A stretch of DNA of 16,626 bases from Candidatus Cloacimonadota bacterium. GTDB taxonomy: Bacteria > Cloacimonadota > Cloacimonadia > Cloacimonadales > TCS61. Positions 6,721 to 14,901 of this stretch are shown here, piece after piece (position 1 is the stretch's first letter; the number at the start of each line of letters is the position of its first letter). Position numbers and translations under genes: made by a program. Below the pieces are notes generated by a model. The model worked only from the letters and a program-made list of their open reading frames with translations. It did not search any database and had not been told where the DNA came from. Where the stretch lies: the NCBI GenBank assembly GCA_030592835.1, contig JAUVIJ010000012.1, positions 1 to 16,626 of the forward strand. The letters run 5' to 3'.

Positions 6721-8400
6721 TCATAATATCAATTCATAGACATACAACCGGTAATAAAATTCCGGTTCTGTGATAGACAAGATCAGACTTAATCCTATCT
6801 GTTCGGCATTTGAGATCTCTGCCGTAGAAAAAATATGTGTTGTCCCCAGTTCAGCAAGTGCCAGCAGATCAAGTTCACATTCAATTGCATCAATATTTAT
6901 TTTAATATAATTCTGATCCAAATAATATTTTCCTATCTTGTCATCAAATAAGAAAAGAGCAGAACCGTGTCGCCGGTAATAATCTTCAAGATCAGTATGC
7001 TTTTTGATCTCAGGTTCGATAATTCTTTCAAACCGGTTTTTATAGGATAAAGGGTAATAGGCACTAAAAGAACCGACTGTTTTAAAACCGTTATAATTTG
7101 CCACACTGGGGAAGAAACCGATACATCCGACCCGTTCACATTTTTCTCTTAGATTCTCTTTAATCTGATCAAACTGTTTTTTAGAAACGAATTCCCTGAA
7201 TGTTGGTTTGGATCTGAGTTGCGGGATAATAACCGAACAACAGTTAATTCCCAGTTGTAATAATACCAAGACTGAGATCAGGATAACAGCAACTTTTCTG
7301 TTCTTTAGAAGTCGATAAAAATAGGTTAATGTAAGTGGCCAGAGTAGATACCAGAAAGGTGTATTAAGAACATAGATCCTGCTGAAATTATATCCCAGAT
7401 CAAAATTTCGATAAAAAGAATAAAAAGGTCGGAAAAAGAAAAAGCCATATATGAAGCAGGTAAAAACCAGGAATAACAGTACCGGTAAGATATTCTTGAA
7501 ATATTCTCCTTTCTTTCTGACCAACGCTATGATCATTGCCAGCATAGTAGTAGGAATGATCAGATAATACTGGTAACCTGGAGAGAGAACTGTAGATCTA
7601 AAAAAAATCGTAGCTGATGATTTTATAGAACCAATTATATCTGTGACAGGTAAATCCTGTGAGATCCTGTTAGTAGGGATCTTATAGATCACTTCGTTCA
7701 GGAAAACAGGCAGATGAGTAATTATTGAACTCAAGAAAAATATCAATAATGCCAAGATCAAATGTTGATTGAGTCGTTTATTCTTCAAGGTAAACAGAAT
7801 GGATAGAACAAACAGAGTGATTAAAACGTAGATCCCGGTCAGAAAAAAGTTAGAGTAGAAGGCATAAAGAATGATTATCAGGTAAGAAAAAACCAGATTT
7901 TTGGGGATCCATAACCAGTAAAGAGCAACAATGACCAGGGGGATTCCAACGAGAGAAAGATTCCCGGGTGACCAGAAAGGTAAACTCACAAAAGCAAAGG
8001 AAACCAGTATCAGGATATGATCTGGTAAATTTATCTTGAATAATCCGGATCTCAATAGTAATAATAAACCGATAAAGCCCAAGATCCGGATCAGAATCTC
8101 GTTGATAACAAAACCTCGAAAATAATTATTCAGGAAAAGTAATTTATCGAGTTTGAAATGAGCAAGATGGAAAATATTCTCAGCGCCGGGTAAGGTAAAA
8201 TGTTCATCACTCTGACCCGGTAATACCGCAGCCTGGAATTTGCCATCGAATATTCCCAGCATATTCAACTGGTTCAGATTATCATGTACAGGAATATGGA
8301 TGTTATCTTTGAAGATGAGATAGGGTGAAAAATAGGCTGTGAAAAGAATAAAGATCACTAAAAAGTTTTTAAGATTATTTCTCATAGAATTTTTTAACAT
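6721..8400 (-). CDS. Polytopic membrane protein, DUF6044/GT-C-like, last gene of the glycan operon
   Basis: This 559-residue integral membrane protein has roughly ten to twelve hydrophobic segments from residue 11 to about 390, then a soluble C-terminal part of about 170 residues. After the first helix comes I-P-V-H-D40-N-L, followed by a long extracytoplasmic loop. An acidic residue in that first loop is characteristic of GT-C glycosyltransferases, and the H-D-N-L signature recalls the DUF6044 family (from memory). It may transfer sugars from a polyprenyl carrier or act in polymer assembly outside the membrane; no substrate can be inferred. Its ATG at 8400 overlaps the end of the aminotransferase gene by 26 bp; a second in-frame ATG at 8385 is an equal candidate, and neither has a clear Shine-Dalgarno sequence, so translational coupling is likely. 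Confidence 0.8.
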   Translation of the reverse strand: MLKNSMRNNLKNFLVIFILFTAYFSPYLIFKDNIHIPVHDNLNQLNMLGIFDGKFQAAVLPGQSDEHFTLPGAENIFHLAHFKLDKLLFLNNYFRGFVINEILIRILGFIGLLLLLRSGLFKINLPDHILILVSFAFVSLPFWSPGNLSLVGIPLVIVALYWLWIPKNLVFSYLIIILYAFYSNFFLTGIYVLITLFVLSILFTLKNKRLNQHLILALLIFFLSSIITHLPVFLNEVIYKIPTNRISQDLPVTDIIGSIKSSATIFFRSTVLSPGYQYYLIIPTTMLAMIIALVRKKGEYFKNILPVLLFLVFTCFIYGFFFFRPFYSFYRNFDLGYNFSRIYVLNTPFWYLLWPLTLTYFYRLLKNRKVAVILISVLVLLQLGINCCSVIIPQLRSKPTFREFVSKKQFDQIKENLREKCERVGCIGFFPSVANYNGFKTVGSFSAYYPLSYKNRFERIIEPEIKKHTDLEDYYRRHGSALFLFDDKIGKYYLDQNYIKINIDAIECELDLLALAELGTTHIFSTAEISNAEQIGLSLILSITEPEFYYRLYVYELIL

Positions 8401-9502
8401 TATCGACTACATAAGATATTTCTCTGTGATTCATGTTATAATATATAGGTAATCGTACTATACGAGAGGATATATCTTCGGTTATTGGAAGTTCAATTTC
8501 TTGATAATTATTCTTCCAGAAAGGGGCTTTATGCAGAGGAATATAATGAAATGCTGCTTCAATGCCATTGTTCTTTAGATATTTTATTATAAGCTTCTGC
8601 TGGTTAGTATTTTCAGTAAGAATATAAAATATATGTGCATTGTGCTTAACTTTAGCTTCGAAGGGAGGAAGATATTCTTTTGGTAAGATTTTATTCATTT
8701 CATTGTAGTAAATGTTCCAGGAATCAAAGTGATTTTCGGTAATCATATCTAATTGTTTCATTTGGGCATAGAGAAAAGCAGCCTGCAATTCTGACATCAG
8801 GTAATTTGATCCTTGTACCTGCCAGCTATAGTGATCGATTTCTCCTTTAATAAACTTGATCTGATCAGTTCCTCTGAAGATTATCATTTCTGCCTGTTGT
8901 AACAGATCAGGATTATTAATCACTAATGCTCCACCTTCTCCACAATGAATATTTTTAGTTGCATGAAAACTGAATACAGATAAATCTCCAAAACTTCCTA
9001 AAAATCTATCATTATAATAAGACCCAAAACTATGAGCACAGTCTTCAACCAGCATTATCTTACGATCATGACATATTTTATTGATAATATCAAGTTCACA
9101 TGCCCAACCTCCATAATGTACAATTACAATAGCCTTTGTTTTATCTGTAATCAAACTCTCAATCAATTTTTCATTAATATTCTTTGTATCCTTTCTGATA
9201 TCACACCACTTGATCTTTGCTCCTTGTCTGATAAAAGGTGCAACAGTCGCCGGGAATGTAAAGGAAGGTATAATTATTTCATCTCCTGATTTTATATCCA
9301 GGATTAATGCTGCTGCATCTAATGCTAAAGAACAGGATGGAGTCATATAAGCATTATATCCACAAGTAAGATTTTTAATAATATTTATACATTTTTGGGA
9401 ATAAACTCCATTTCCCCGGATTGATCCATTTAGAATCGCTTTATTTAAATATTCAAGTTCCGTACCAAGATATAATGACTTTGTTAAAGGTATTTCAATC
9501 AT
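8375..9502 (-). CDS. wecE: WecE/RffA-like dTDP-4-oxo-6-deoxyhexose aminotransferase (DegT/DnrJ/EryC1/StrS)
   Basis: This PLP enzyme of 375 residues would move an amino group from glutamate to C4 of a dTDP-4-oxo-6-deoxy sugar. In E. coli, WecE makes dTDP-4-amino-4,6-dideoxygalactose (Fuc4N). Resemblance to WecE runs along the whole length: V/L-G-T-E-L-E-Y near residue 12, T-P-S-C-S near 54, V-H-Y-G-G-W-A-C-E-L-D near 128, S-N-Y-L-M-S-E-L-Q-A-A, and A-A-F-H-Y-I-P-L-H. The Schiff-base lysine is Lys183 in F-H-A-T-K-N, and Asp154 in V-E-D-C would bind the pyridine nitrogen. The stop of the WbqC gene directly abuts this ATG (TAAATG), indicating coupling. No dTDP-glucose synthase or 4,6-dehydratase is in the window, so the precursor must come from elsewhere. 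The nucleotide carrier and the C4 stereochemistry are inferred from similarity. Confidence 0.88.
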   Translation of the reverse strand: MIEIPLTKSLYLGTELEYLNKAILNGSIRGNGVYSQKCINIIKNLTCGYNAYMTPSCSLALDAAALILDIKSGDEIIIPSFTFPATVAPFIRQGAKIKWCDIRKDTKNINEKLIESLITDKTKAIVIVHYGGWACELDIINKICHDRKIMLVEDCAHSFGSYYNDRFLGSFGDLSVFSFHATKNIHCGEGGALVINNPDLLQQAEMIIFRGTDQIKFIKGEIDHYSWQVQGSNYLMSELQAAFLYAQMKQLDMITENHFDSWNIYYNEMNKILPKEYLPPFEAKVKHNAHIFYILTENTNQQKLIIKYLKNNGIEAAFHYIPLHKAPFWKNNYQEIELPITEDISSRIVRLPIYYNMNHREISYVVDNVKKFYEK

Positions 9503-10189
9503 TTAATAATCCCAGATAAACTTGGTAGCTTCGGGTCCGGTACAGAAGAGAAGATCGAGAATTGACACTTGATGACAGAAATCTCCCCAGGGCTGTTTGT
9601 ATTCCGGATAATCCGGATAATCCATATATTCCAGTAAAATACCGTTCTTCTCAAAGAGTTCCGGTTTGATATAGGCTTTAGCCAGGGGTCCGGTAAGATA
9701 ATGATCACCATTTAGCTGTTTCACGATCGAGATGATTTTCTCATTTCCGCCCGTTTCCAGAACAAAGCTGCTCGAATCGTGAAACTGAGTGTTTATCTTC
9801 AGCATTTCGGAAATTTTCCTGATCAGAAAGTGATTTAAAACACTAAGTTCATCCCATTTCTTTTTCAGCAGGAAACTTTCGAGAAAATCAACATACAACT
9901 CCCAGTAATCGGTTCTTTTATAACTACCCCAAAGAGTTTTAAAATGTTTTTCAGCCCAGTTTGTAGGATTATCGATTAGAACATCTTTGATCAGGGAATC
10001 GCTTTTTCTTTTAGTGGGAACACTCAACCAACTGATCCCGGAGGGAGTTTTGATCTGGTTCCGGTTTCGCCAATCCCGGGTAGTATATTTTACAGAATCC
10101 AGAAAAACAAAATGATCCACTTTTTGAATTATATGAAAGTATCCTTTCCATGGAATATAATTGGATTGAATGATCGCTATTTTAGTCAT
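9503..10189 (-). CDS. WbqC-family protein
   Basis: This 228-residue protein has the hallmark pattern of the WbqC family: Q-S-N-Y-I-P-W-K-G-Y-F at residues 8-18, D-x-F-V-F-L-D-S-V-K-Y, then W-R-N-R-N-Q-I-K. The C-terminus contains L-L-F-C-T-G-P-E. Family members are frequent in O-antigen and glycan loci next to aminotransferases. Their biochemistry is poorly defined and an N-acylation role for amino sugars has been considered; I treat that as inference. No membrane segment or signal peptide is present, so it should be cytoplasmic. The start codon overlaps the previous stop as ATGA (10186-10189), and its own stop abuts the wecE start, so it is translated in a block with the acyltransferase and aminotransferase. 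Confidence 0.85.
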   Translation of the reverse strand: MTKIAIIQSNYIPWKGYFHIIQKVDHFVFLDSVKYTTRDWRNRNQIKTPSGISWLSVPTKRKSDSLIKDVLIDNPTNWAEKHFKTLWGSYKRTDYWELYVDFLESFLLKKKWDELSVLNHFLIRKISEMLKINTQFHDSSSFVLETGGNEKIISIVKQLNGDHYLTGPLAKAYIKPELFEKNGILLEYMDYPDYPEYKQPWGDFCHQVSILDLLFCTGPEATKFIWDY

Positions 10190-10845
10190 TTGACTTTCCT
10201 GATAAAACGAGCCGGATTGCCAGCCCAGATCTCTTCGGTTCCGATGTCTGATAACAATACACTTCCCATACCGAGAGTGGAATATTTTCCTATTTTCAGG
10301 TTTTCTCTGACAGTAGCATTGAGTCCAATATGAACACCTTCTTCAGTGGTTATCATAGAGCTTAAACAACTTCGGGCAGCGAGATGACAATGATCACCTA
10401 TTATTGTGTTGTGACCGACAAAGGATCCCGGCATTAGAAGAGATCCCCTGCCAATAGTTACTCCTGAAGAAATTATAGATCCCGGCATAACAACGGTTCC
10501 TGGTTTCAGTACAGAATCAGGGGAGATGTACGTGTCGGGATGTATAAAAACAGCCAGTTGGGAATCCGGGATATTTAAACTGCGAAAAAGTTGGATCCTT
10601 TCTTTCTGACCATCGATCCTGTAGATCGTATAGATGAAAAAGTATCCGTTCCTGATATATTCATCACAGGTTTGAAGCGAACCCAGAACGGGAAGATTCT
10701 CAATTCTGGTTCCGGGAGAAGTATGGTCATTAAGAAAACCGGTGAAAACCCATTCCTTGAAGCCCTTTTTATTTGCGTCGTTAATTGCATTAGCTATTAC
10801 TGAACCGTTACCTTTTCCACCAATAATGATCACTCTCTTAGTCAT
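10186..10845 (-). CDS. PglD-like sugar O/N-acyltransferase (left-handed beta-helix)
   Basis: These 219 residues have a Rossmann-like PglD N-terminal domain (R-V-I-I-I-G-G-K-G-N-G at 4-14) and a hexapeptide-repeat left-handed beta helix from about residue 100. PglD of Campylobacter acetylates the 4-amino group of a UDP-sugar using acetyl-CoA; the aligned catalytic base would be His145 in V-G-H-N. The next residue is Asn, where PglD has an acidic residue. The C-terminus A-G-N-P-A-R is typical of hexapeptide acyltransferases. I chose the ATG at 10845 over an upstream in-frame TTG at 10863 because AAGGA lies about 8 nt before the ATG. The gene overlaps the end of the glycosyltransferase gene by 8 bp (ATGACTAA). 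With WecE two genes on, the likely acceptor is a dTDP-4-amino-sugar; acetyl or another acyl group is possible. Confidence 0.87.
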   Translation of the reverse strand: MTKRVIIIGGKGNGSVIANAINDANKKGFKEWVFTGFLNDHTSPGTRIENLPVLGSLQTCDEYIRNGYFFIYTIYRIDGQKERIQLFRSLNIPDSQLAVFIHPDTYISPDSVLKPGTVVMPGSIISSGVTIGRGSLLMPGSFVGHNTIIGDHCHLAARSCLSSMITTEEGVHIGLNATVRENLKIGKYSTLGMGSVLLSDIGTEEIWAGNPARFIRKVK

Positions 10846-11593
10846 TGTCTTGTCCTTCTTCAAAAATCCAGTCTATCTGGTACCGGGAACCCGGTTGGTT
10901 CAGATTCCTGGTGAGTCTGCAGAGAATCGAATGATCGATCACCCTGTTAAATGCCATTTTAATCAGCTTTAGTAAATCGTATCCGGTCTTCCCGGCACAG
11001 CGTTCTTCTCTGGTCAGGTCAACTGTGGTATAAGGAACTCCAGCTCTATATAAGAGGCTTAAAATAGTCCCTTTTTTAACAGGAAAGTTCTCCAGGATCT
11101 TCAGAGCTTCCCGTTTTAAAGCTCTGAATACTCTCAGATCCGGATCATGGTGGATGGAAGTGATCTTATTGGATAAAACAAAAAACCATCTCGCAGCATG
11201 CTCACGCAGAGTTCGTGCTGGCTGATATTTTCTGGCAATTGCCATTAGAACATTATTTTCTTCTACAGCTTTTATCAAAGCTGGTATGTCTTCCGGTCTA
11301 TCCTGCAGGTCGGAATCCATGATGATGATGATATCACCTGTAGAGTTATCGAGTCCAGCAGCGATCGCACCTGGTTGACCGTAATTACGGACCAGTTTAA
11401 TTATTTTTATTTCACTTTCAGTTTGTTGTAATTGAAGAAGTGTCTCCAGGGAATCATCTTTACTACCATCATCGATAAAGATAATTTCAAAATCATCGTT
11501 CAGATCTCTGAGAACAGGTTTGAGTCGGGCGAAAAGCAATCCGATAACTTCAGCATCGTTATAAATCGGGATCAAGACTGATGTTTTTTCCAT
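10838..11593 (-). CDS. Family 2 glycosyltransferase, ArnC/GtrB/DPM1-like, lacking the membrane tail
   Basis: This 251-residue GT-A enzyme resembles those that load a sugar onto polyprenyl phosphate. Motifs: V-L-I-P-I-Y-N-D at 6-13, D-D-G-S at 41-44, L-V-R-N-Y-G-Q near 67-73, metal/nucleotide-binding D93-S-D95 with L-Q-D-R-P-E, and R-E-E-R-C-A-G-K-T-G-Y near 195-205 matching the R-E-x-G-x-S-K-Y region of ArnC. ArnC/GtrB are about 320 residues with two C-terminal membrane helices. Here the chain ends in a hydrophilic tail (G-S-R-Y-Q-I-D-W-I-F-E-E-G), so membrane attachment would need a partner, perhaps the adjacent flippase-like protein. The ATG lies 5 bp after that gene's stop with no clear Shine-Dalgarno sequence. 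The exact donor sugar is unknown. Confidence 0.88.
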   Translation of the reverse strand: MEKTSVLIPIYNDAEVIGLLFARLKPVLRDLNDDFEIIFIDDGSKDDSLETLLQLQQTESEIKIIKLVRNYGQPGAIAAGLDNSTGDIIIIMDSDLQDRPEDIPALIKAVEENNVLMAIARKYQPARTLREHAARWFFVLSNKITSIHHDPDLRVFRALKREALKILENFPVKKGTILSLLYRAGVPYTTVDLTREERCAGKTGYDLLKLIKMAFNRVIDHSILCRLTRNLNQPGSRYQIDWIFEEGQDND

Positions 11594-11598
11594 AGGGA

Positions 11599-12558
11599 TT
11601 ATTCGCTTTTTAGAGAATAAATCTGTTCTCGCATGCTGATTAATCCACCTATAAATGCTGGAATTCCGGTTAAGATAAGGAAATATAGTATTGAAATAGT
11701 AAAAGCAAGTTCGGGTTGAACATCAAAAAAACCATAGAAATAAATGAATGCACCTTCCCGTAGGCCAAAACCACCAACAGTAATAGGGAATAGTGAAATC
11801 AGTTGAATAAGTGGTAGAAGCACCAGATGGATATGAAAAGGGATATTCAAATTAAATGCAATAAATATAAGATAAACAGTAAATATTGCCAGCAATTGAA
11901 TCGAAATAATAGGGAATAAGATCAAAGGGAGCGTATTCTGAAGTCTAAATTTTTTTATGGCTCTCGAAAGGTTGTAAAAATATAAGAATATCCTGATTTT
12001 AGTTTTTTTATACCAGGAGTTAAATAGGGAAGTCAGCCAGGTACCTTTTAATAAGAAAAATATTACTGAAAACATAATGTAGAAAAATATTAATAATAAT
12101 CTCAATATTGTCGTATTTAAATAATCATCTGCAAAAAAAGATCCGCAAAATACAATACTTAATAAAATGATTAAACCCAGATATTTTTCCCAGATTACAC
12201 TGCTGCCGGCAAAGCCGGAGTTAGAAGCATGCTTTTTTTCGAGTAGATAGATTCTTATCAGAGCAAAGCCATCAGCCGATGGCATTAAAAATCCCCAGAA
12301 TATTGATAAAAAATTTATTTTTAAAAGCGATATTATTCCTTCTTGCAAGTTAGTTATTCTGAGAATTATTTTCCATCGCCAAGCTGCAAGAAAAGGTATT
12401 ATTATAATTGATATTATTAAACAGATTGTTAAGATATAAGGATTTTGAAGAAATGTAACAATACCACTGATATTGACCTTGAATTTTAAAATGAGGAAGA
12501 AAAATAATCCTCCGGATATTAAAAGTCTTAATATATTTCGAATATATCTTTTTTTCAT
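11599..12558 (-). CDS. LPG_synthase_TM / flippase-like membrane protein (UPF0104)
   Basis: This 319-residue integral membrane protein has about eight hydrophobic segments, a positive N-terminus (K-K-R-Y-I-R) and a short charged C-terminus. Two conserved family loops are visible: M-P-S-A-D-G-F-A-L-I-R-I-Y-L-L (near 93-107) and F-P-I-T-V-G-G-F-G-L-R-E-G-A-F (near 260-275). This is the 'lysylphosphatidylglycerol synthase TM region' fold, here without the soluble aminoacyltransferase domain. Such stand-alone members often sit beside polyprenyl-phosphate glycosyltransferases and are thought to help flip or hold lipid-linked sugars. The start overlaps the nadA stop as ATGA (12555-12558) and the glycosyltransferase begins 5 bp after its stop, so it is embedded in the operon. 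Confidence 0.85.
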   Translation of the reverse strand: MKKRYIRNILRLLISGGLFFFLILKFKVNISGIVTFLQNPYILTICLIISIIIIPFLAAWRWKIILRITNLQEGIISLLKINFLSIFWGFLMPSADGFALIRIYLLEKKHASNSGFAGSSVIWEKYLGLIILLSIVFCGSFFADDYLNTTILRLLLIFFYIMFSVIFFLLKGTWLTSLFNSWYKKTKIRIFLYFYNLSRAIKKFRLQNTLPLILFPIISIQLLAIFTVYLIFIAFNLNIPFHIHLVLLPLIQLISLFPITVGGFGLREGAFIYFYGFFDVQPELAFTISILYFLILTGIPAFIGGLISMREQIYSLKSE

Positions 12559-13502
12559 TGCTTTTTTATTTTTTCAAGCATGGAAAACATTCTATTCAAA
12601 GAATCCTTTGCCCCGGTATATATTTTTTCCGATAATATTATCTCATTTGTTTTCCACTGCATAGCTCGGACAACTTCCAAAAGTGAATTTATCTGCATAT
12701 CCACGCAGTTCATCTTCGAACTCAGTGGAATGAGATCTTTGGAGGGGAAATTCTGATGCAGTTGCCGATAAAGCCCGATCTCTGTTCCAATAATAACTTT
12801 ATCATGATCGGTTACATACTCGATCATCTGACTGGTCGATAGTACCTCTTCAGCCAGCAGACAGACATTTAGAGTACATTCCGGGTGTACGATCAGGTGG
12901 TGTTCAGGATTTTTGGCTTTAACTTGTCTGGCATCCTCTAAGGTGATCTGATCATGGACATCACAATATCCATCCCACATTATCAGTTTACGACCGGTTT
13001 TATGAGCCGTCCAGGCACCTAAATTGTTGTCTGGAATAAAGATGATCTCCTTTTCTTCCGGTATTGCGTTAATGATCTGACATGTGTTCCCGGAAGTGCA
13101 GGTTACAGTGCTTTCCGCCTTTAGATCAGAGGTGGAGTTCACGTAACAGACAACCTCGGCTTCAGGATGTTTATTCTTCAATTCTATCAGTTCATCGATA
13201 TTCTTCATTTCTGCCAGAGGGCATCTGGCTTCGGGATGAGCCAGGTATATATTTTTTCCCGGACTGAGGATTTTGGCAGTTTCTGCCATTATTCTAATTC
13301 CACAGACAAGGATATTCCGGTAGTTGCTTTTCGCGGCGAATTTCGCCATTTCGAGAGAATCACCTACATAATCTGCAATCTCCTGAATCTCCAGAGGTTG
13401 ATAATTATGAACAATAATCAAAAAATCCTGGTGTTTCTTCAATTCCAAAGTTGCTTTTTGAAGAGCGATTGTATCCATCTGATCGAAAATCGAGTTTTCC
13501 AT
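12555..13502 (-). CDS. nadA: Quinolinate synthase NadA
   Basis: NadA condenses iminoaspartate with dihydroxyacetone phosphate to quinolinate, using a 4Fe-4S cluster, in de novo NAD synthesis. The 315-residue protein has the family blocks: V-H-N-Y-Q-P-L-E-I-Q near 31-40, A-D-Y-V-G-D-S-L, V-C-G-I-R-I-M-A-E-T-A-K-I-L, and M-W-D-G-Y-C-D-V-H-D. Cluster cysteines are Cys94 (A-R-C-P-L-A), Cys180 (G-Y-C-D-V-H) and Cys266 (M-N-C-V-D-M), with the roughly 86-residue spacing seen in characterised NadA. GGAG at 13511-13508 (minus strand) precedes the ATG. Neither NadB (or L-aspartate dehydrogenase) nor NadC is nearby; instead nadA shares an ATGA junction with a glycan membrane protein. There is an 87-bp gap upstream, so it may have its own promoter. 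Confidence 0.95.
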   Translation of the reverse strand: MENSIFDQMDTIALQKATLELKKHQDFLIIVHNYQPLEIQEIADYVGDSLEMAKFAAKSNYRNILVCGIRIMAETAKILSPGKNIYLAHPEARCPLAEMKNIDELIELKNKHPEAEVVCYVNSTSDLKAESTVTCTSGNTCQIINAIPEEKEIIFIPDNNLGAWTAHKTGRKLIMWDGYCDVHDQITLEDARQVKAKNPEHHLIVHPECTLNVCLLAEEVLSTSQMIEYVTDHDKVIIGTEIGLYRQLHQNFPSKDLIPLSSKMNCVDMQINSLLEVVRAMQWKTNEIILSEKIYTGAKDSLNRMFSMLEKIKKQ

Positions 13503-13589
13503 AACGGCTCCAATTTAATATTTCTGAAGAAAATAATTATTTGCGAAAATTATTTCAAATGCAATAAATATTCCAGAAAAAGGTAAAAT
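13503..13589 (-). promoter_or_regulatory. 87-bp gap before nadA, possible internal promoter
   Basis: This is the only sizeable gap inside the ten-gene run. On the minus strand it is very AT-rich and contains TTGAAA followed 17 nt later by TATTTT, a weak sigma-70-like pair. It ends with GGAG before the nadA ATG. TTTCTG and CAGAAA segments near its two ends could pair weakly. An internal promoter separating the acyl-CoA genes from nadA and the glycan genes is plausible but not shown. Confidence 0.3.
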
Positions 13590-14897
13590 TCAGATGTACT
13601 TGTTTCCAATATTGGATATAATGAAGGGTGTCTTCCCATTAGGAAGCTTTTCCAGTTGAGAAACCTGCTTAAAATCAAGCTTTATCCGATCTCCAAGCCG
13701 TTTTCGCAATCCCTTTTCAAGATCGATCAGAGAATTTTGACCAAAATCCGGATCTGTTACCAGATTGACCCTGATCTGATCAATAGAATTCTGTATACAT
13801 TGTGAACAGACAACTCCTTCAGCATTGTCTATCGAATGGGACATTACCGCTCCCAGCAACCTGCCGTCAGGGGTTTCGATGAAGTCACACTGTTTCCCGA
13901 TTATTTCATCGATAACAGGATAAGGTCTACCGCAGGGACAAGTTTTTCCAGGATCACTGATCTTCACATTATCCCCGATGTTATAGCGGATAAATGGCAT
14001 TGCCAGATTATAATAACTTGTTCCATACAACTTGCCGATCCCGTCTTTAAATGGCTTCTGTCTTGTGTCTAATACTTCGTGATAAGCAAAAACATCGATT
14101 AGATGCAGGTTACCTTCTTCACATTCTGAGATCAGGGCAGCGCATTCGTGTAGAGAAAAAAAATTGAAAACCTTACAATTAAAGAAAGTTTCCAGGATAG
14201 TCCGCCTGGATTTGGACAACGTTTCTCCATAAGTTATTATTGCTCTGACAGAACTTATGCTTTTTTTTGCTTCTTCGGCATATCTAACCAGCATAACGAT
14301 ATCGAAGGGAAATCCCATGATAAATTTTGGTTTCCGGTGATTAATTTCTGCAATCAGATCCAATATGGTATTTTTGCTAAGTCGGTTTGAATCAAATCTT
14401 AACACATTATAGAACCTATTATATTTATAATTACGGTCTGAGAAGTAATAACTCTGCATGCTGAGCATCCTGCTGCCGATCCTGTATCCTGCCCAGTTAT
14501 AACTTCTTAAAAGAGCTGCGATTTTTGCTGACTGGGTCGAATTATCGGTTATGAAATGTAGAGGTTTACCAGTAGAACCACTGGTAGAATCCCAGTTCAT
14601 GCCGTAGTGTCTGGCATTCACGGCAATTAGATCTTTTGTCCTGGTCCGAACGATTTCCTTATCGAGGATGGGGATCTTCTTCAGGTCAGTAAGCTCTGTA
14701 ATATCTTCCGGTCTGAGATCTATTTTATTGAAAAGCTCGGTATAATAGGGAACGTTGGTATAAGAATGCCTGATCAGTTTTTTCAGACTTTTTATCTGGA
14801 AATCATGTAATCTGTCTTTACTCCAATATTGGCTTCTTCTGAAAAACTGGTATTTCCTGATGACCTTGAAAGGTAATTGCCAGATGGATTTCTCCAT
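13590..14897 (-). CDS. CapK/PaaK-family adenylate-forming ligase
   Basis: This 435-residue member of the phenylacetate-CoA ligase-like branch of AMP-forming enzymes, often annotated CapK or coenzyme F390 synthetase-like, would activate a carboxylic acid with ATP and form a thioester or amide. Visible signatures are the phosphate loop S-T-S-G-S-T-G-K-P-L (104-113), I-I-T-Y-G-E-T-L-S near 220-230, M-P-F-I-R-Y-N-I-G-D, a Cys-rich T-C-P-C-G-R-P-Y segment, and the late P-N-G-K-T-P-F lysine motif. CapK homologues are common in capsule and O-antigen loci, where their substrates are mostly unknown. The gene starts 4 bp after the lyase stop. Context suggests it activates or couples the product or substrate of the upstream MaoC/CitE pair, or an acid attached to the glycan. 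Confidence 0.85.
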   Translation of the reverse strand: MEKSIWQLPFKVIRKYQFFRRSQYWSKDRLHDFQIKSLKKLIRHSYTNVPYYTELFNKIDLRPEDITELTDLKKIPILDKEIVRTRTKDLIAVNARHYGMNWDSTSGSTGKPLHFITDNSTQSAKIAALLRSYNWAGYRIGSRMLSMQSYYFSDRNYKYNRFYNVLRFDSNRLSKNTILDLIAEINHRKPKFIMGFPFDIVMLVRYAEEAKKSISSVRAIITYGETLSKSRRTILETFFNCKVFNFFSLHECAALISECEEGNLHLIDVFAYHEVLDTRQKPFKDGIGKLYGTSYYNLAMPFIRYNIGDNVKISDPGKTCPCGRPYPVIDEIIGKQCDFIETPDGRLLGAVMSHSIDNAEGVVCSQCIQNSIDQIRVNLVTDPDFGQNSLIDLEKGLRKRLGDRIKLDFKQVSQLEKLPNGKTPFIISNIGNKYI

Positions 14898-14901
14898 AAA
14901 G

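Noticed and set aside
9032..9289. Plus-strand ORFs opposite the operon (e.g. 9032-9289, 13167-13586, 15338-15715)
   Set aside because: They are antisense shadows of well-supported genes, with no recognisable motifs or ribosome binding sites.
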